From Halioglobus maricola (GTDB lineage: Bacteria > Pseudomonadota > Gammaproteobacteria > Pseudomonadales > Halieaceae): a stretch of 64,000 bases of DNA. Each line of letters opens with the position of its first letter. The first letter of the stretch is position 1. The stretch lies in contig NZ_CP036422.1 in assembly GCF_009388985.1 (NCBI RefSeq), positions 3,920,501 to 3,984,500 on the forward strand, written 5' to 3'. This document shows, one piece after another, positions 6,886 through 14,901 of this stretch. A program made the translations under genes and the position numbers. The notes beneath the pieces are model-generated. The model was not told where the DNA came from and made no database searches. It saw only the letters and a program-made list of their open reading frames with translations.

Positions 6886-9093
6886 CTACAACTTCTCTTT
6901 GAAAAAATCTGTAATTCTTGTCCACAGTCGCGCCGGGCTCTGCCCCATACCGAAGAAGGACATATGCTCCTGCTTCGGATACAGCATCATCTGGAATTTT
7001 TTACCGTCCTGCACCAGCTGATTGATAAGCTGTATCGAGTGCTGCAAATGCACATTCGGATCTGCCGCTCCGTGCATCAACAGCAAATCACCCGCAAGTT
7101 GATCGCCATACTGCGGAATCGCTGTCTCTGTGTATCCAGCCTGGTTGCTGGCCGGCAAGTTCATATAACGCTCGGTATAAACGCAGTCATATTCACGCCA
7201 GTTGGTCACCGGCGCATACACCACCCCGGTGCTATAGGCACCGTGGGTACGCAGCATCGCGTTCAAGGTCATAAAGCCGCCAAAACTACCACCGACAATA
7301 CCGATACGATCAGGATCTACCCAGGACAGGCCCTTCAGATGCTCGACCCCAACCAACTGGTCCTGCAACTCGACATGCCCCAGCTGTTCATAGATCGGCG
7401 TTTCCCAGTCGTGCCCGCGTGGCGCGGCGTTGGAACCGCGATTGTCCAAAGAGAATACGCCGTAGCCATTCTGCGCCATCATCTGCAACCAGAGCTCGGG
7501 TACCGGCCGCCAGTAATTCATGACATTGCGGGCGAGACCAAAACCACCGGGTAACGGCCCACCGTAGATGTAGACAATGACGGGGTACTTCTTACCCTCC
7601 TCAATATTCGCCGGCTCCAGCAACTTCGCCTGCAACGGCATTGCATCGGACGGTATTCCCAGCGGGGCCGCAGGCAGGCTGAAAAAATCGAACTCTCGCA
7701 GCCCATACTTCTCCAGAGCCTCACAAGCGTTAGCCTCTAGCGCGGCCACTGCCTTGCCCTCAATATCACACAAGTCGAGTCGCGGCGGCCGCACCGCCGT
7801 GGAATTAATATCAGCAAAGTAGCTGAAGTCTGGCGAGATATGACCGAAGTGCGAGGCTCCCGCTGCGGTGAGCTGCTCTGAACCCAGCACGCTGTAACAA
7901 TCTTCGTCTGCGGTGAAACGGACCCTCTTCAGTTGCGCCTCGGTATATGGATCGGGCCAGACTACGTAATAAACTGCACCGCCCGCCTCGTCCAACTGAT
8001 TGACTGCCACACTGGCCTCAGGGCCGTCTGTGAGCTGCAGAAGCTCGTTGCCCTCGATGTCGTACAGGTAAAGATAGCGGTAACTGTCCCGCTCCGAGGA
8101 CCACAGGAAGCGGCGCGAATCAGCGAAGAAACGCAAGTCGTCGGCGACATTGATCCAATATGGGTCTGTCTCGGTGAGGATCGTCCAGGTGATTCCGGTC
8201 ACGCTGTCGGCAATCACCAGGTCGAGTCGCTTGTGATCGCGGCTGAGCATCTGCAGGGCAAGGTGACGCGAATCCGGCAACCAGCTCACCCGGGCGAGAT
8301 AGGACCCTGCCCAGGCCCGCGTATCGATATAGCGATAGCCTGCGGGGCCAAGCACCTTGAGCGCCATCAGTGGAATATTGTCGCCGGGCTGGGGAAAACG
8401 TTCGGGCCGGTTCTGGCCATCGGCAGCCATCAGATTGGCATACCAGAACATAGGCACGCCGCTCTCGTCTGTTTCCAGAAATGCGACCTGGGATGCGTCC
8501 GGCGACCACCAGTGTCCAAGTCCAGAGAGGACGTCACCCATGGTGTCGGGCGTCGCCGAGCGATAGACCTCGCTGCTGCCGGTAGTGAGCGGAATTTCCC
8601 AACCGGTAGCGAGATCCTTCTTGTACAGGTCCCAGCCCACCACGTAGCTGACAAAGCGGCCATCCGGGGAAATACTGGTGTCACGAATGTTAGCGCCCGC
8701 CCGGCTCACTGGCACCAGCAGTCCGGTCGCCAGGTGCAGGATGCTCGGGGCGGCGCCGGCTTCGACAACCAGGATTCGCTCGCCGTCCGGAAACCAGGAA
8801 TAGGACTGATAACCCGCCGCCTGCACCCGCCGGTGCCAACCCTCACTTCTCGCGTTGTGTGCTGCGGCTTCGTCGGCGTGCACCGATTCACCGTGTGAGT
8901 CCAGCCGACTGAAATCGAACAGCACACGATGCACCTGCTCGCGCGGATCATAGGCGACCAGCTCGGTACCGGTATCAGCTTCTCGCAAATAGGTCAGCAG
9001 CGAACCATCCGGGCTCCAACCAATATCGTCGATAGCGTAGCCGCTGAGGTTGGGCTGGTCGTAGATACGATCTACGGTCAAGGTAGTGCTCAT
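6886..9093 (-). CDS. DPP IV-like S9 family serine peptidase, no signal peptide
   Basis: The protein has 735 residues with an N-terminal beta-propeller (about 1-480, repeated WSPDG/SPDG-type blades) and a C-terminal alpha/beta-hydrolase peptidase domain. The catalytic triad is visible as Ser603 in GGSFGG, Asp678 in HGAADPN and His710 in KQEHMSF, with spacing like DPP IV. WWSPDASQVAFLETDES resembles the propeller segment carrying the substrate-anchoring acids in the DPP IV group. Members usually cleave after proline (or alanine). No export signal is present, unlike many bacterial DPP IV enzymes, so it should act in the cytoplasm. The ATG at 9093 overlaps the methyltransferase stop as ATGA, indicating translational coupling. 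A role in trimming or releasing the peptide made by this locus is inferred. Confidence 0.85.
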   Translation of the reverse strand: MSTTLTVDRIYDQPNLSGYAIDDIGWSPDGSLLTYLREADTGTELVAYDPREQVHRVLFDFSRLDSHGESVHADEAAAHNARSEGWHRRVQAAGYQSYSWFPDGERILVVEAGAAPSILHLATGLLVPVSRAGANIRDTSISPDGRFVSYVVGWDLYKKDLATGWEIPLTTGSSEVYRSATPDTMGDVLSGLGHWWSPDASQVAFLETDESGVPMFWYANLMAADGQNRPERFPQPGDNIPLMALKVLGPAGYRYIDTRAWAGSYLARVSWLPDSRHLALQMLSRDHKRLDLVIADSVTGITWTILTETDPYWINVADDLRFFADSRRFLWSSERDSYRYLYLYDIEGNELLQLTDGPEASVAVNQLDEAGGAVYYVVWPDPYTEAQLKRVRFTADEDCYSVLGSEQLTAAGASHFGHISPDFSYFADINSTAVRPPRLDLCDIEGKAVAALEANACEALEKYGLREFDFFSLPAAPLGIPSDAMPLQAKLLEPANIEEGKKYPVIVYIYGGPLPGGFGLARNVMNYWRPVPELWLQMMAQNGYGVFSLDNRGSNAAPRGHDWETPIYEQLGHVELQDQLVGVEHLKGLSWVDPDRIGIVGGSFGGFMTLNAMLRTHGAYSTGVVYAPVTNWREYDCVYTERYMNLPASNQAGYTETAIPQYGDQLAGDLLLMHGAADPNVHLQHSIQLINQLVQDGKKFQMMLYPKQEHMSFFGMGQSPARLWTRITDFFKEKL

Positions 9094-9887
9094 GCCGTCA
9101 CCTGCGTCTGCATGCCGAGCTCCCACTGCACCTGCACATCGGGCTGGGCCTTGCCCAACGGAGGGATGTACATGGTGGCGTTAGGCGTGGGGGCACTGTG
9201 AGGCAACTGGCATAGAGGGCCAGTGCCAATGATGGGTTCGACGCCCGCGAACTGAGGTGCCTCATACAGGGTCACCGGATGATTGGGACCGTAGTAGGCC
9301 ATCAACTTCTGGGTCAGGCGCTCAAGGCCCTGCAGTGGGTAATGATGCGTCTCGTAAGTCAGCACACCAACACCACCAATCTGCCACAGAATCAAATGAC
9401 AAGCGGGGTCTATGGCCCGCATATTCAACAGGAAGTCCGTCGCCTCGTAGGATATGCAACCACCGAACTCGTCCACACCCAGGTCCGCGTACAGGCAGTC
9501 CGCGGCGGACACGGCCGGCAGCATACGAGCACTGAAACCTTCGGCCCTGGCCCTGCGCACCGCCTCATGGGTCGACATGGCCAGAACGCCTGGATGGCCA
9601 TAGACCGCCATGCAAACTCGATGACCCTGGTGCAGGTAGGCCATAGTCCGTTCGACAATATCGGCATAGGTATCCAGTCGCAGCTTGTCCGAACCATAAA
9701 GGTCCATCAGCGATTCTGCGCCGTCCGGATTGAGCGAGCGAATGACCTCCTCCGCCACCGGGTCGGCAGTGATATAGAGCACTTTATCCGCCGCACGAAT
9801 CCAGGCGATGGTTTCAATGGTGAGTTGGCCAGTGGCACGAATGCCCGTACCGACCACGATCAGTTGTTCGTCATGAATATCGCTCAC
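9090..9887 (-). CDS. Borosin-type peptide-backbone alpha-N-methyltransferase (split form)
   Basis: The protein has 265 residues of the tetrapyrrole-methylase-like fold used by borosin N-methyltransferases (OphMA in fungi, SonM in Shewanella), which methylate backbone amides with SAM. Matches include IVVGTGI (about 10-16), LRLDTY (about 69-74), YGHPGV (about 96-101), ARMLPAVSAADCLYADL (about 120-136), GCISYEATDFL (about 143-153), LWQIGGVG and a C-terminal MYIPP. Arg70, Tyr74 and Tyr96 align with OphMA Arg72, Tyr76 and Tyr98, the catalytic residues. Only about 22 residues follow MYIPP, with no fused core, so it should act on a separate substrate. The GTG at 9887 forms a GTGA overlap with the upstream small gene and has a GAGGTG site; a TTG at 9896 is the alternative start. 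Confidence 0.9.
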   Translation of the reverse strand: MSDIHDEQLIVVGTGIRATGQLTIETIAWIRAADKVLYITADPVAEEVIRSLNPDGAESLMDLYGSDKLRLDTYADIVERTMAYLHQGHRVCMAVYGHPGVLAMSTHEAVRRARAEGFSARMLPAVSAADCLYADLGVDEFGGCISYEATDFLLNMRAIDPACHLILWQIGGVGVLTYETHHYPLQGLERLTQKLMAYYGPNHPVTLYEAPQFAGVEPIIGTGPLCQLPHSAPTPNATMYIPPLGKAQPDVQVQWELGMQTQVTA

Positions 9888-10069
9888 TGGCCGCAATCAC
9901 CTCGCAGCCGGGTGTAGATCAGGTTCTGATCGCGACTCAGGAGAATCGCAATTTCATCGTCAGACAGGCCGGCACGCTCAGCCGCGCCGCGCGGGTCCAG
10001 GACAAATTCGCTGAATAGATCAGGCTCGGTGGCAACAGCCACCAGGTAGGACTTCAAATCGGTGCTCAA
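9884..10069 (-). CDS. Small borosin-binding-domain (leader-like) protein
   Basis: The protein has 61 residues. The start is TTG at 10069, fixed by an in-frame TAA just upstream and an AGGGG site 5 nt before. The pattern YLVAVATEPDLFSEFVLDP then AERAGLSDDEIAILLSRD (about residues 8-47) is that of the small helical precursor domains of split borosins (SonA-like borosin-binding domain) and Nif11-like leaders. In SonA about 14 residues carrying the methylated core follow this domain; here only CGQ follows RGD, so the protein looks like a leader with almost no core. Its stop overlaps the methyltransferase start (GTGA). It is probably the first gene of the cluster and the partner or a substrate of the methyltransferase. 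Confidence 0.75.
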   Translation of the reverse strand: MSTDLKSYLVAVATEPDLFSEFVLDPRGAAERAGLSDDEIAILLSRDQNLIYTRLRGDCGQ

Positions 10070-10155
10070 GGTGTCCCCTTACTCCCTTTGTTCTTCTTGG
10101 TGGGCACTCGTAAAAAGCTACCCACAAGCTAGTGCAAGGGAGAGAGGTGTGCAAG

Positions 10156-11247
10156 CTATCCTGCAGGTTTTACCGACAATGCCTCGGAATCCGCAGGGAC
10201 TGCGACCAACTGCGGATTTAATTCGCGCCACCATGCAGGGCTTTGCCGCGGTTCCAGGACGTCAACGGGAGCGCCGATGATCGGAGTCAGCAGTTTGACC
10301 TGACGCTCGGCAGCAAGTGCGGCTGCTCTTTCCATCGGCTCATACCAGGGGTGAAAAGCCAGGTTAAACGTGCTGTTGTGAATGGGCAGCATCGCTTTAC
10401 CGCGCAGATCGATATGCGCCTGAACGCTCTGCTCAGGCAACATATGCACTGCGGCCCAAAGCTGGTCATAGGCCCCAGTCTCTATCAGCGTAATGTCGAA
10501 CGGGCCGAAGCGCTCGCCAATGTCTCGAAAGCCATCAAAGTAGCCAGTGTCGCCGCTGAAGAACAATTTCGCGCCCGCGCCCTCGATCACCCAACTGGCC
10601 CACAGTGTGCGGTTCCCGTCCAACATGCCGCGCCCGGAGAAATGTTGCGCAGGCGTGGCCGTCAGGCTGAGGTCACCCAGTTCCAGACCTTGCCACCAGT
10701 CCAGTTCATGAATGCGCGTATCCTCAATGCCCCATCTTCGCAGGTGATCCCCAACGCCGCGTGGCACTACAAAATTTTCGACCCTGGATTCGATCCGTTT
10801 TATCGTCCCATAGTCCAGGTGATCATAATGATCGTGACTAATGACCACTGCCTTGATATCTGGCAGCGCTTCTGGCTCCAGCGGGACTGGGTGGAAGCGA
10901 CGCGGCCCGGCCCACTGCACAGGGGAAGCTCTCTCACTGAAGACAGGGTCAGTGAGCACATACTCATCGCCGAGCTTGATCAGGATCGATGAGTGGCCAA
11001 GGCGGTACAGCAGAGGTGACGTCGCCGCATCAAGTTCATCTCGGCCAATGTAATGCAGCGGGACCTCAGCCTCAGGGCGCTTGTCCAACTGCGGAGTAGT
11101 GAATCTCGCTTTGATAATTTTCAGCATTTTCATCTCTCTCGGACCGGCTTCATTCTCGAACTTCCCGCCTGCTTTTGGCGCCCCGCCTTCAGACAACGCT
11201 TGAGCGCTCAGGACAAAGCCCACTGCCAGCAGTAAATGTCTTTTCAT
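10156..11247 (-). CDS. Exported MBL-fold hydrolase, NAPE-PLD/UlaG-like
   Basis: The protein has 363 residues from the ATG at 11247; the frame continues upstream, but this Met begins a clear signal peptide (MKRHLLLAVGFVLSAQALS). The metal-binding HxHxDH motif appears as SHDHYDHLDYG, with a later FFSGDTGY and a conserved His near LPIHNSTFNLAFHPW. The layout resembles NAPE-hydrolysing phospholipase D-like members of the metallo-beta-lactamase superfamily. It is on the same strand and 86 nt upstream of the borosin-like operon, but the gap is large enough for a separate promoter and its membership in that system is doubtful. The substrate is unknown. Confidence 0.8.
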   Translation of the reverse strand: MKRHLLLAVGFVLSAQALSEGGAPKAGGKFENEAGPREMKMLKIIKARFTTPQLDKRPEAEVPLHYIGRDELDAATSPLLYRLGHSSILIKLGDEYVLTDPVFSERASPVQWAGPRRFHPVPLEPEALPDIKAVVISHDHYDHLDYGTIKRIESRVENFVVPRGVGDHLRRWGIEDTRIHELDWWQGLELGDLSLTATPAQHFSGRGMLDGNRTLWASWVIEGAGAKLFFSGDTGYFDGFRDIGERFGPFDITLIETGAYDQLWAAVHMLPEQSVQAHIDLRGKAMLPIHNSTFNLAFHPWYEPMERAAALAAERQVKLLTPIIGAPVDVLEPRQSPAWWRELNPQLVAVPADSEALSVKPAG

Positions 11248-11344
11248 TGAGATCACAGGGGCCGCCACAAAAGCTGACCGGGGGTCCAATTCTTAACTTT
11301 GCTCATCTCCTGCTCCCAATACCATGCATCGCCGCAATAAGTAG

Positions 11345-11359
11345 ACTATACGGTGTAGT
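11345..11359. promoter_or_regulatory. Relic TetR-type operator
   Basis: ACTATACGGTGTAGT is an imperfect 15-bp palindrome (six of seven arm pairs) of the kind TetR-family repressors bind. It ends 7 bp before the ATG of the truncated TetR fragment, consistent with a former autoregulatory site left after a deletion. Confidence 0.35.
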
Positions 11360-11366
11360 TTGTTTA

Positions 11367-11531
11367 ATGGACCGCGTGGCTGAGCACGCCCAGGTAAGCA
11401 AACGTAAGCTATACAACCAATTTCCCAGTATAGAGAAGCTGTTTGGCGCTATCGCCGAAATGGCAAAAAAGCTTGAGAATATGACCCAATTGAAGACTGG
11501 GCCGCCTCAGCGGCAGAGAAGGCGGCAATGA
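11367..11531 (+). pseudogene. TetR-family regulator remnant
   Basis: A 54-codon frame from ATG 11367 encodes the second half of a TetR helix-turn-helix: VAEHAQVSKRKLYNQFPSIEKLF corresponds to the recognition helix and the LYNYFPSKEALF-type signature of the family. Helix 1 and the start of helix 2 are missing upstream and the whole ligand-binding domain is missing downstream, where the sequence turns into low-complexity codons before the stop. It is most simply a decayed gene. The surrounding stretch 11248-11584 holds nothing else apart from the operator-like palindrome and a hairpin. Confidence 0.7.
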
Positions 11532-11551
11532 TTTTCGGCGCCGCAACGACA

Positions 11552-11575
11552 TTCCTGGCCAGCTGCGGCCAGGAA
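11552..11575. terminator. Hairpin downstream of the SulP gene
   Basis: TTCCTGGCC and GGCCAGGAA form a perfect 9-bp stem with the loop AGCTGC, 10 bp beyond the SulP stop on the minus strand. There is no clear T-run after it, so it may stabilise the transcript end instead of acting as a full intrinsic terminator. Confidence 0.45.
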
Positions 11576-11584
11576 CGATAGCGA

Positions 11585-13150
11585 TCAGGCCAGGACGTCC
11601 TCGGCCACAAAATATTTGGGGTCTTCGATCACGTTGACTTCAACGAGACTACCCGCCTTTTTCAGCAACTGCTTGCACTCGCCTGACAAGTGCACCAGGT
11701 GCAGCGTCTTGCCGGCGTTGAGATAGCGCTCAGCCAGGGTATCAATCGCCTCGAGGCCGGAGTGATCGCAAACACGAGATTCGGCGAAATCGATGATCAC
11801 ATCTTCATTTGCTGCCGCGGGATCGAACTGCTCCAGAAAAATAGTCACCGAACCAAAGAACAGTGGACCACTAACGGCATACACCGTTGAACCCTTGTGG
11901 TCTTCCTGCGCATGCACCTGAATCTGCTTGGCATGTTCCCAGGCAAACACCAGCGCGGACACTATGACACCGACGACTACAGCAACAGCAAGGTCGGTGG
12001 CAACCGTCACACCCGACACCAGAACAAGCACCATGGCGTCAGACTTGGGCACCTTACGCAGCACCCGGAAGCTTGACCACTCGAATGTGCCAATCACCAC
12101 GATGAACATCACACCGATCAGTGCCGCGAGGGGGATCTGTTCAATCAACGACGAAGCTACCAGAATAAACATGAGCAAGAACAGCGCAGCCGAGATACCG
12201 GACAAGCGCCCACGGCCACCAGAGTTCACATTGATCATGCTCTGACCGATCATGGCACAACCACCCATGCCGCCGAAGAAGCCCGTCGCAACATTCGCCA
12301 CACCCTGACCAACACACTCCTTATTACCGCGACCGCGTGTCTCGGTAATCTCATCGACCAGGCGCAGAGTCAGCAATGACTCTATCAAGCCAATGGCCGC
12401 AAGAATCACCGAATAAGGCAGGATGATCATGAACGTTTCCCAGTTCAAGGGAACCGAGGGGATATGGAAACTGGGGAGGCCACCTTTGATCGAGGCGATG
12501 TCACCGACCACTTTGGTGTCCAGGCTCAAACCAACGACCAACAGGCTCACCACCACGATCGCTGCCAGAGACGAGGGAATAGCCGTGGTCAGCTTGGGCA
12601 GGAAATGGATAATCGCCATGGTCAGGGCCACCAGGCCCAGCAACATGTACATCTGCTGCCCTTCCAACCAGGCCACATCAACAATGGAACCTTCCATAAA
12701 GGTGCCGTGCAGCCAACCGGGTTCGCCAGGCGTACCGAACTGCCCCAACTGGGCGAGAAAAATCACAATAGCCAGGCCATTCACAAAGCCCAACATCACG
12801 GGGTGCGGCACCATGCGGATAAACTTGCCAAGGCGCAGCGCACCGGCGGTAATCTGCAACACGCCCATCAAAACGACAGTGGCAAACAGGTATTCGACGC
12901 CATGATCGGCGACCAGCGCCACCATCACGACCGCCAGGGCGCCGGTAGCGCCGGAGATCATGCCGGGACGGCCGCCGATGCAGGCGGTAATCAAGCCGAC
13001 CATGAATGCAGCATAGAGGCCCACCAGAGGCTCTACGCCCGCGACGAAGGCAAACGCCACGGCTTCTGGCACCAGGGCCAGGGCCACGGTCAGACCGGAC
13101 AGTACGTCATTTTTGACGGTCGCTACTTTGCTGGGATGAAATTCAAACAT
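11585..13150 (-). CDS. SulP-family anion transporter with STAS domain
   Basis: The protein has 521 residues. The ATG at 13150 is preferred over the upstream GTG at 13162 because of the GGTGAGA site just before it. The membrane part (about 1-405) carries typical SulP features: ALVPEAVAFAFVAGVEPLVGLYAAF in the first helices, GGRPGMISGATGA, and GGMGGCAMIGQSMINVNSGGRGRLSG in the middle. Residues about 415-515 form a cytoplasmic STAS domain (VIIDFAESRVCDHSGLEAID). It probably moves sulfate, bicarbonate or another anion across the inner membrane; the substrate cannot be told from sequence. It lies alone between the TetR relic and an AraC gene on the same strand. Confidence 0.9.
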   Translation of the reverse strand: MFEFHPSKVATVKNDVLSGLTVALALVPEAVAFAFVAGVEPLVGLYAAFMVGLITACIGGRPGMISGATGALAVVMVALVADHGVEYLFATVVLMGVLQITAGALRLGKFIRMVPHPVMLGFVNGLAIVIFLAQLGQFGTPGEPGWLHGTFMEGSIVDVAWLEGQQMYMLLGLVALTMAIIHFLPKLTTAIPSSLAAIVVVSLLVVGLSLDTKVVGDIASIKGGLPSFHIPSVPLNWETFMIILPYSVILAAIGLIESLLTLRLVDEITETRGRGNKECVGQGVANVATGFFGGMGGCAMIGQSMINVNSGGRGRLSGISAALFLLMFILVASSLIEQIPLAALIGVMFIVVIGTFEWSSFRVLRKVPKSDAMVLVLVSGVTVATDLAVAVVVGVIVSALVFAWEHAKQIQVHAQEDHKGSTVYAVSGPLFFGSVTIFLEQFDPAAANEDVIIDFAESRVCDHSGLEAIDTLAERYLNAGKTLHLVHLSGECKQLLKKAGSLVEVNVIEDPKYFVAEDVLA

Positions 13151-13276
13151 CGCGCTTCTCACCTGAAATTTAGGTACGGTTGCCGTTCGCAGGAGTGGTT
13201 GTTATGCGCAGACGGAGGAAAGGCGCGCATTTTAGGGGGATAGACTAGCCAGTACCAGCGCCAGTGCCGTGAAAAA

Positions 13277-14257
13277 TCACACCTTCTGCGCCCGCCCTGA
13301 TGAACGCCGCAGGGTCGCCAGAGGCCGCTCGCCAAACATTTCGTAGTAGTCCGCCGCCAATTGCCCAAGGTGGGCAAAGCCCACCTCCCTCGCCACCGTC
13401 GCAACCGTCGCCTCAGCCCGGTCCGCTTCGAGCAAGCGGCGGCTGAAGGTATTGAGTTTGATCGCTTTCAGGTAGCTCGCAGGACTAATCCCCAGGCCAT
13501 CCTGAAAGGCATTCTCCAGGGTTCGCCGCGAGACGCCCGCCTGCCTGACCAATCCGGCGACATTGATTTCGTCGTAATCAGCTGCTGCAATGTAAGCTAG
13601 GGAGGTGTCCAGCACCTTCATCCGTTTGCCCCGGCGCGAACCGGGTGTGCCTGTTCCACCCGCTGCGAGACAGGACAGTATCAAACAGGCCAACTCATAC
13701 TCGCGTGCCGCCAACTCTCCCGCCTGCATCGGGGCACTGGGCGAACGAATAATTCCCAGTATGCGATCAAGGGTCTGTCGCAACTGGAACATGGCCGGTC
13801 CACCGTTGGGGCAAAAGCAACGCCCCTCGGGCATAAGTTCGTGCAGCGGTTGTTGAAACTGGGTGGCAGCAACATCTTCCAACATCGCAATGGGCACTGC
13901 GATATGGAGTGTATCCAGACCGGGCGTCGAAAAGGATTCGAATTCCCCGCTCACCGGCATCACCAGCAGGCTGTTATGGGATACGGTTTCTCCACACCAA
14001 CGCCACCCTGCGGCTGGCGAGCCAGAGACCAGCATGGAAACTGTGCGACAGCCCGGCGTGGAAGCGCCGCGCTGGTGAAAGCTGGAGGGCAGGTAAGCCC
14101 TGCTAAAAAAGAGCGAGTGCCCCATCAATTGCTCGAGAAAGAAACTCCCCTGGTGGCGACTCAGCTGGCGAAAATCCAGGCTCCAACCGCGCACAGCCTC
14201 GGAGAACGACTCGTATAAGTCGTACGTCTCACTCACCAGCAACTCGCCACCGGTCAT
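13277..14257 (-). CDS. AraC-family transcriptional regulator
   Basis: The protein has 326 residues from the ATG at 14257; the frame extends upstream across its own predicted promoter, so the longer version is unlikely. The C-terminal ~100 residues are the double helix-turn-helix of the family (LVRQAGVSRRTLENAFQ, then VATVAREVGFAHLGQLAADYYEMFGERP). The N-terminal part resembles the effector domain of AraC proteins with a cupin-like fold; the effector is unknown. It is divergent from the DUF3299 / MBL-fold pair and could regulate it. Confidence 0.88.
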   Translation of the reverse strand: MTGGELLVSETYDLYESFSEAVRGWSLDFRQLSRHQGSFFLEQLMGHSLFFSRAYLPSSFHQRGASTPGCRTVSMLVSGSPAAGWRWCGETVSHNSLLVMPVSGEFESFSTPGLDTLHIAVPIAMLEDVAATQFQQPLHELMPEGRCFCPNGGPAMFQLRQTLDRILGIIRSPSAPMQAGELAAREYELACLILSCLAAGGTGTPGSRRGKRMKVLDTSLAYIAAADYDEINVAGLVRQAGVSRRTLENAFQDGLGISPASYLKAIKLNTFSRRLLEADRAEATVATVAREVGFAHLGQLAADYYEMFGERPLATLRRSSGRAQKV

Positions 14258-14297
14258 CGGGCCATCCGTTTTTGCGCAAAATTGATATTCAGTGCCA

Positions 14298-14325
14298 ATT
14301 ATAGAACTAGCACATGGCCCGGCAA
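14298..14325 (-). promoter_or_regulatory. Promoter of the AraC gene
   Basis: On the minus strand TTGCCG (14325-14320) and a perfect TATAAT (14303-14298) are separated by 16 nt, placing the transcript start about 35 nt before the ATG at 14257. Confidence 0.5.
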
Positions 14326-14374
14326 GCAAACTTCTTCTATGCTTCTTGGATACGTTACTATTACTCTGGAAATC

Positions 14375-14869
14375 ATGCACTTACATTCCATCCGGTTATT
14401 CTTCCTGCTGTGCCTGACTCTGCCCTGTATCGCTTTCGGAGCCGAGGATCCCGCCACCGCATATCGCGTGCTGGAATGGCCAGAGCTGGTGCCACAAGGC
14501 TGGGAACCTCCTCTGGTGGCCACAGCACACGACGAAGTCGAGCAGCGCGGTATCGACCCCAAAGCCCAGGTCACCAGTCTCGACCAACAGCTGGTCTCCA
14601 TCCCCGGCTACATGAAACCTATCGTGTTCGACGAGCAGCTCGTATCAGAATTCTTGCTGGTGCCCTATCTACCCCACCAGATCAAACAGCACTCACATCT
14701 CGAGGCCAATCAGAAAATCTACATCAAACTATTGGAACCTCTCGAAGTGGAGAACCCACTCGCCCCACTCTGGGTCGTTGGCACCATGACGCTCCATTCG
14801 ACCTTCACCGACGAAGGCCATGCCGCGTACGGCATCCACGATGCGATAACGGCAGAATACACTTACTAG
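14375..14869 (+). CDS. Exported DUF3299-like protein
   Basis: The protein has 164 residues from the ATG at 14375, which begins a signal peptide (MHLHSIRLFFLLCLTLPCIAFG); the open frame upstream is not supported. The mature part contains LEWPELVPQGWEP, VSIPGYMKPIVFD and EFLLVPYLPHQIKQ, the pattern of DUF3299 periplasmic proteins of unknown function, often found near ABC-type or lipoprotein systems. It ends with a conserved AAYGIHDA block. The MBL-fold gene begins 32 nt after its stop and is probably in the same transcript. Confidence 0.75.
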   Translation: MHLHSIRLFFLLCLTLPCIAFGAEDPATAYRVLEWPELVPQGWEPPLVATAHDEVEQRGIDPKAQVTSLDQQLVSIPGYMKPIVFDEQLVSEFLLVPYLPHQIKQHSHLEANQKIYIKLLEPLEVENPLAPLWVVGTMTLHSTFTDEGHAAYGIHDAITAEYTY

Positions 14870-14901
14870 ACTCAACCTGAACCTGATCCAGGAGAATGTT
14901 C

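Noticed and set aside
7933..8898. 321-codon plus-strand open frame
   Set aside because: It lies opposite the S9 peptidase, has no recognisable domain and is best explained as an antisense shadow.
10156..11247. NAPE-PLD-like hydrolase as a sixth member of the RiPP locus
   Set aside because: It has a signal peptide and an 86-nt gap to the cluster; same strand alone is not enough.
11175..11366. Upstream part of the 118-codon plus-strand frame before the TetR fragment
   Set aside because: It overlaps the MBL gene signal-peptide region antisense and shows no TetR helix 1; only the part after 11367 is TetR-like.
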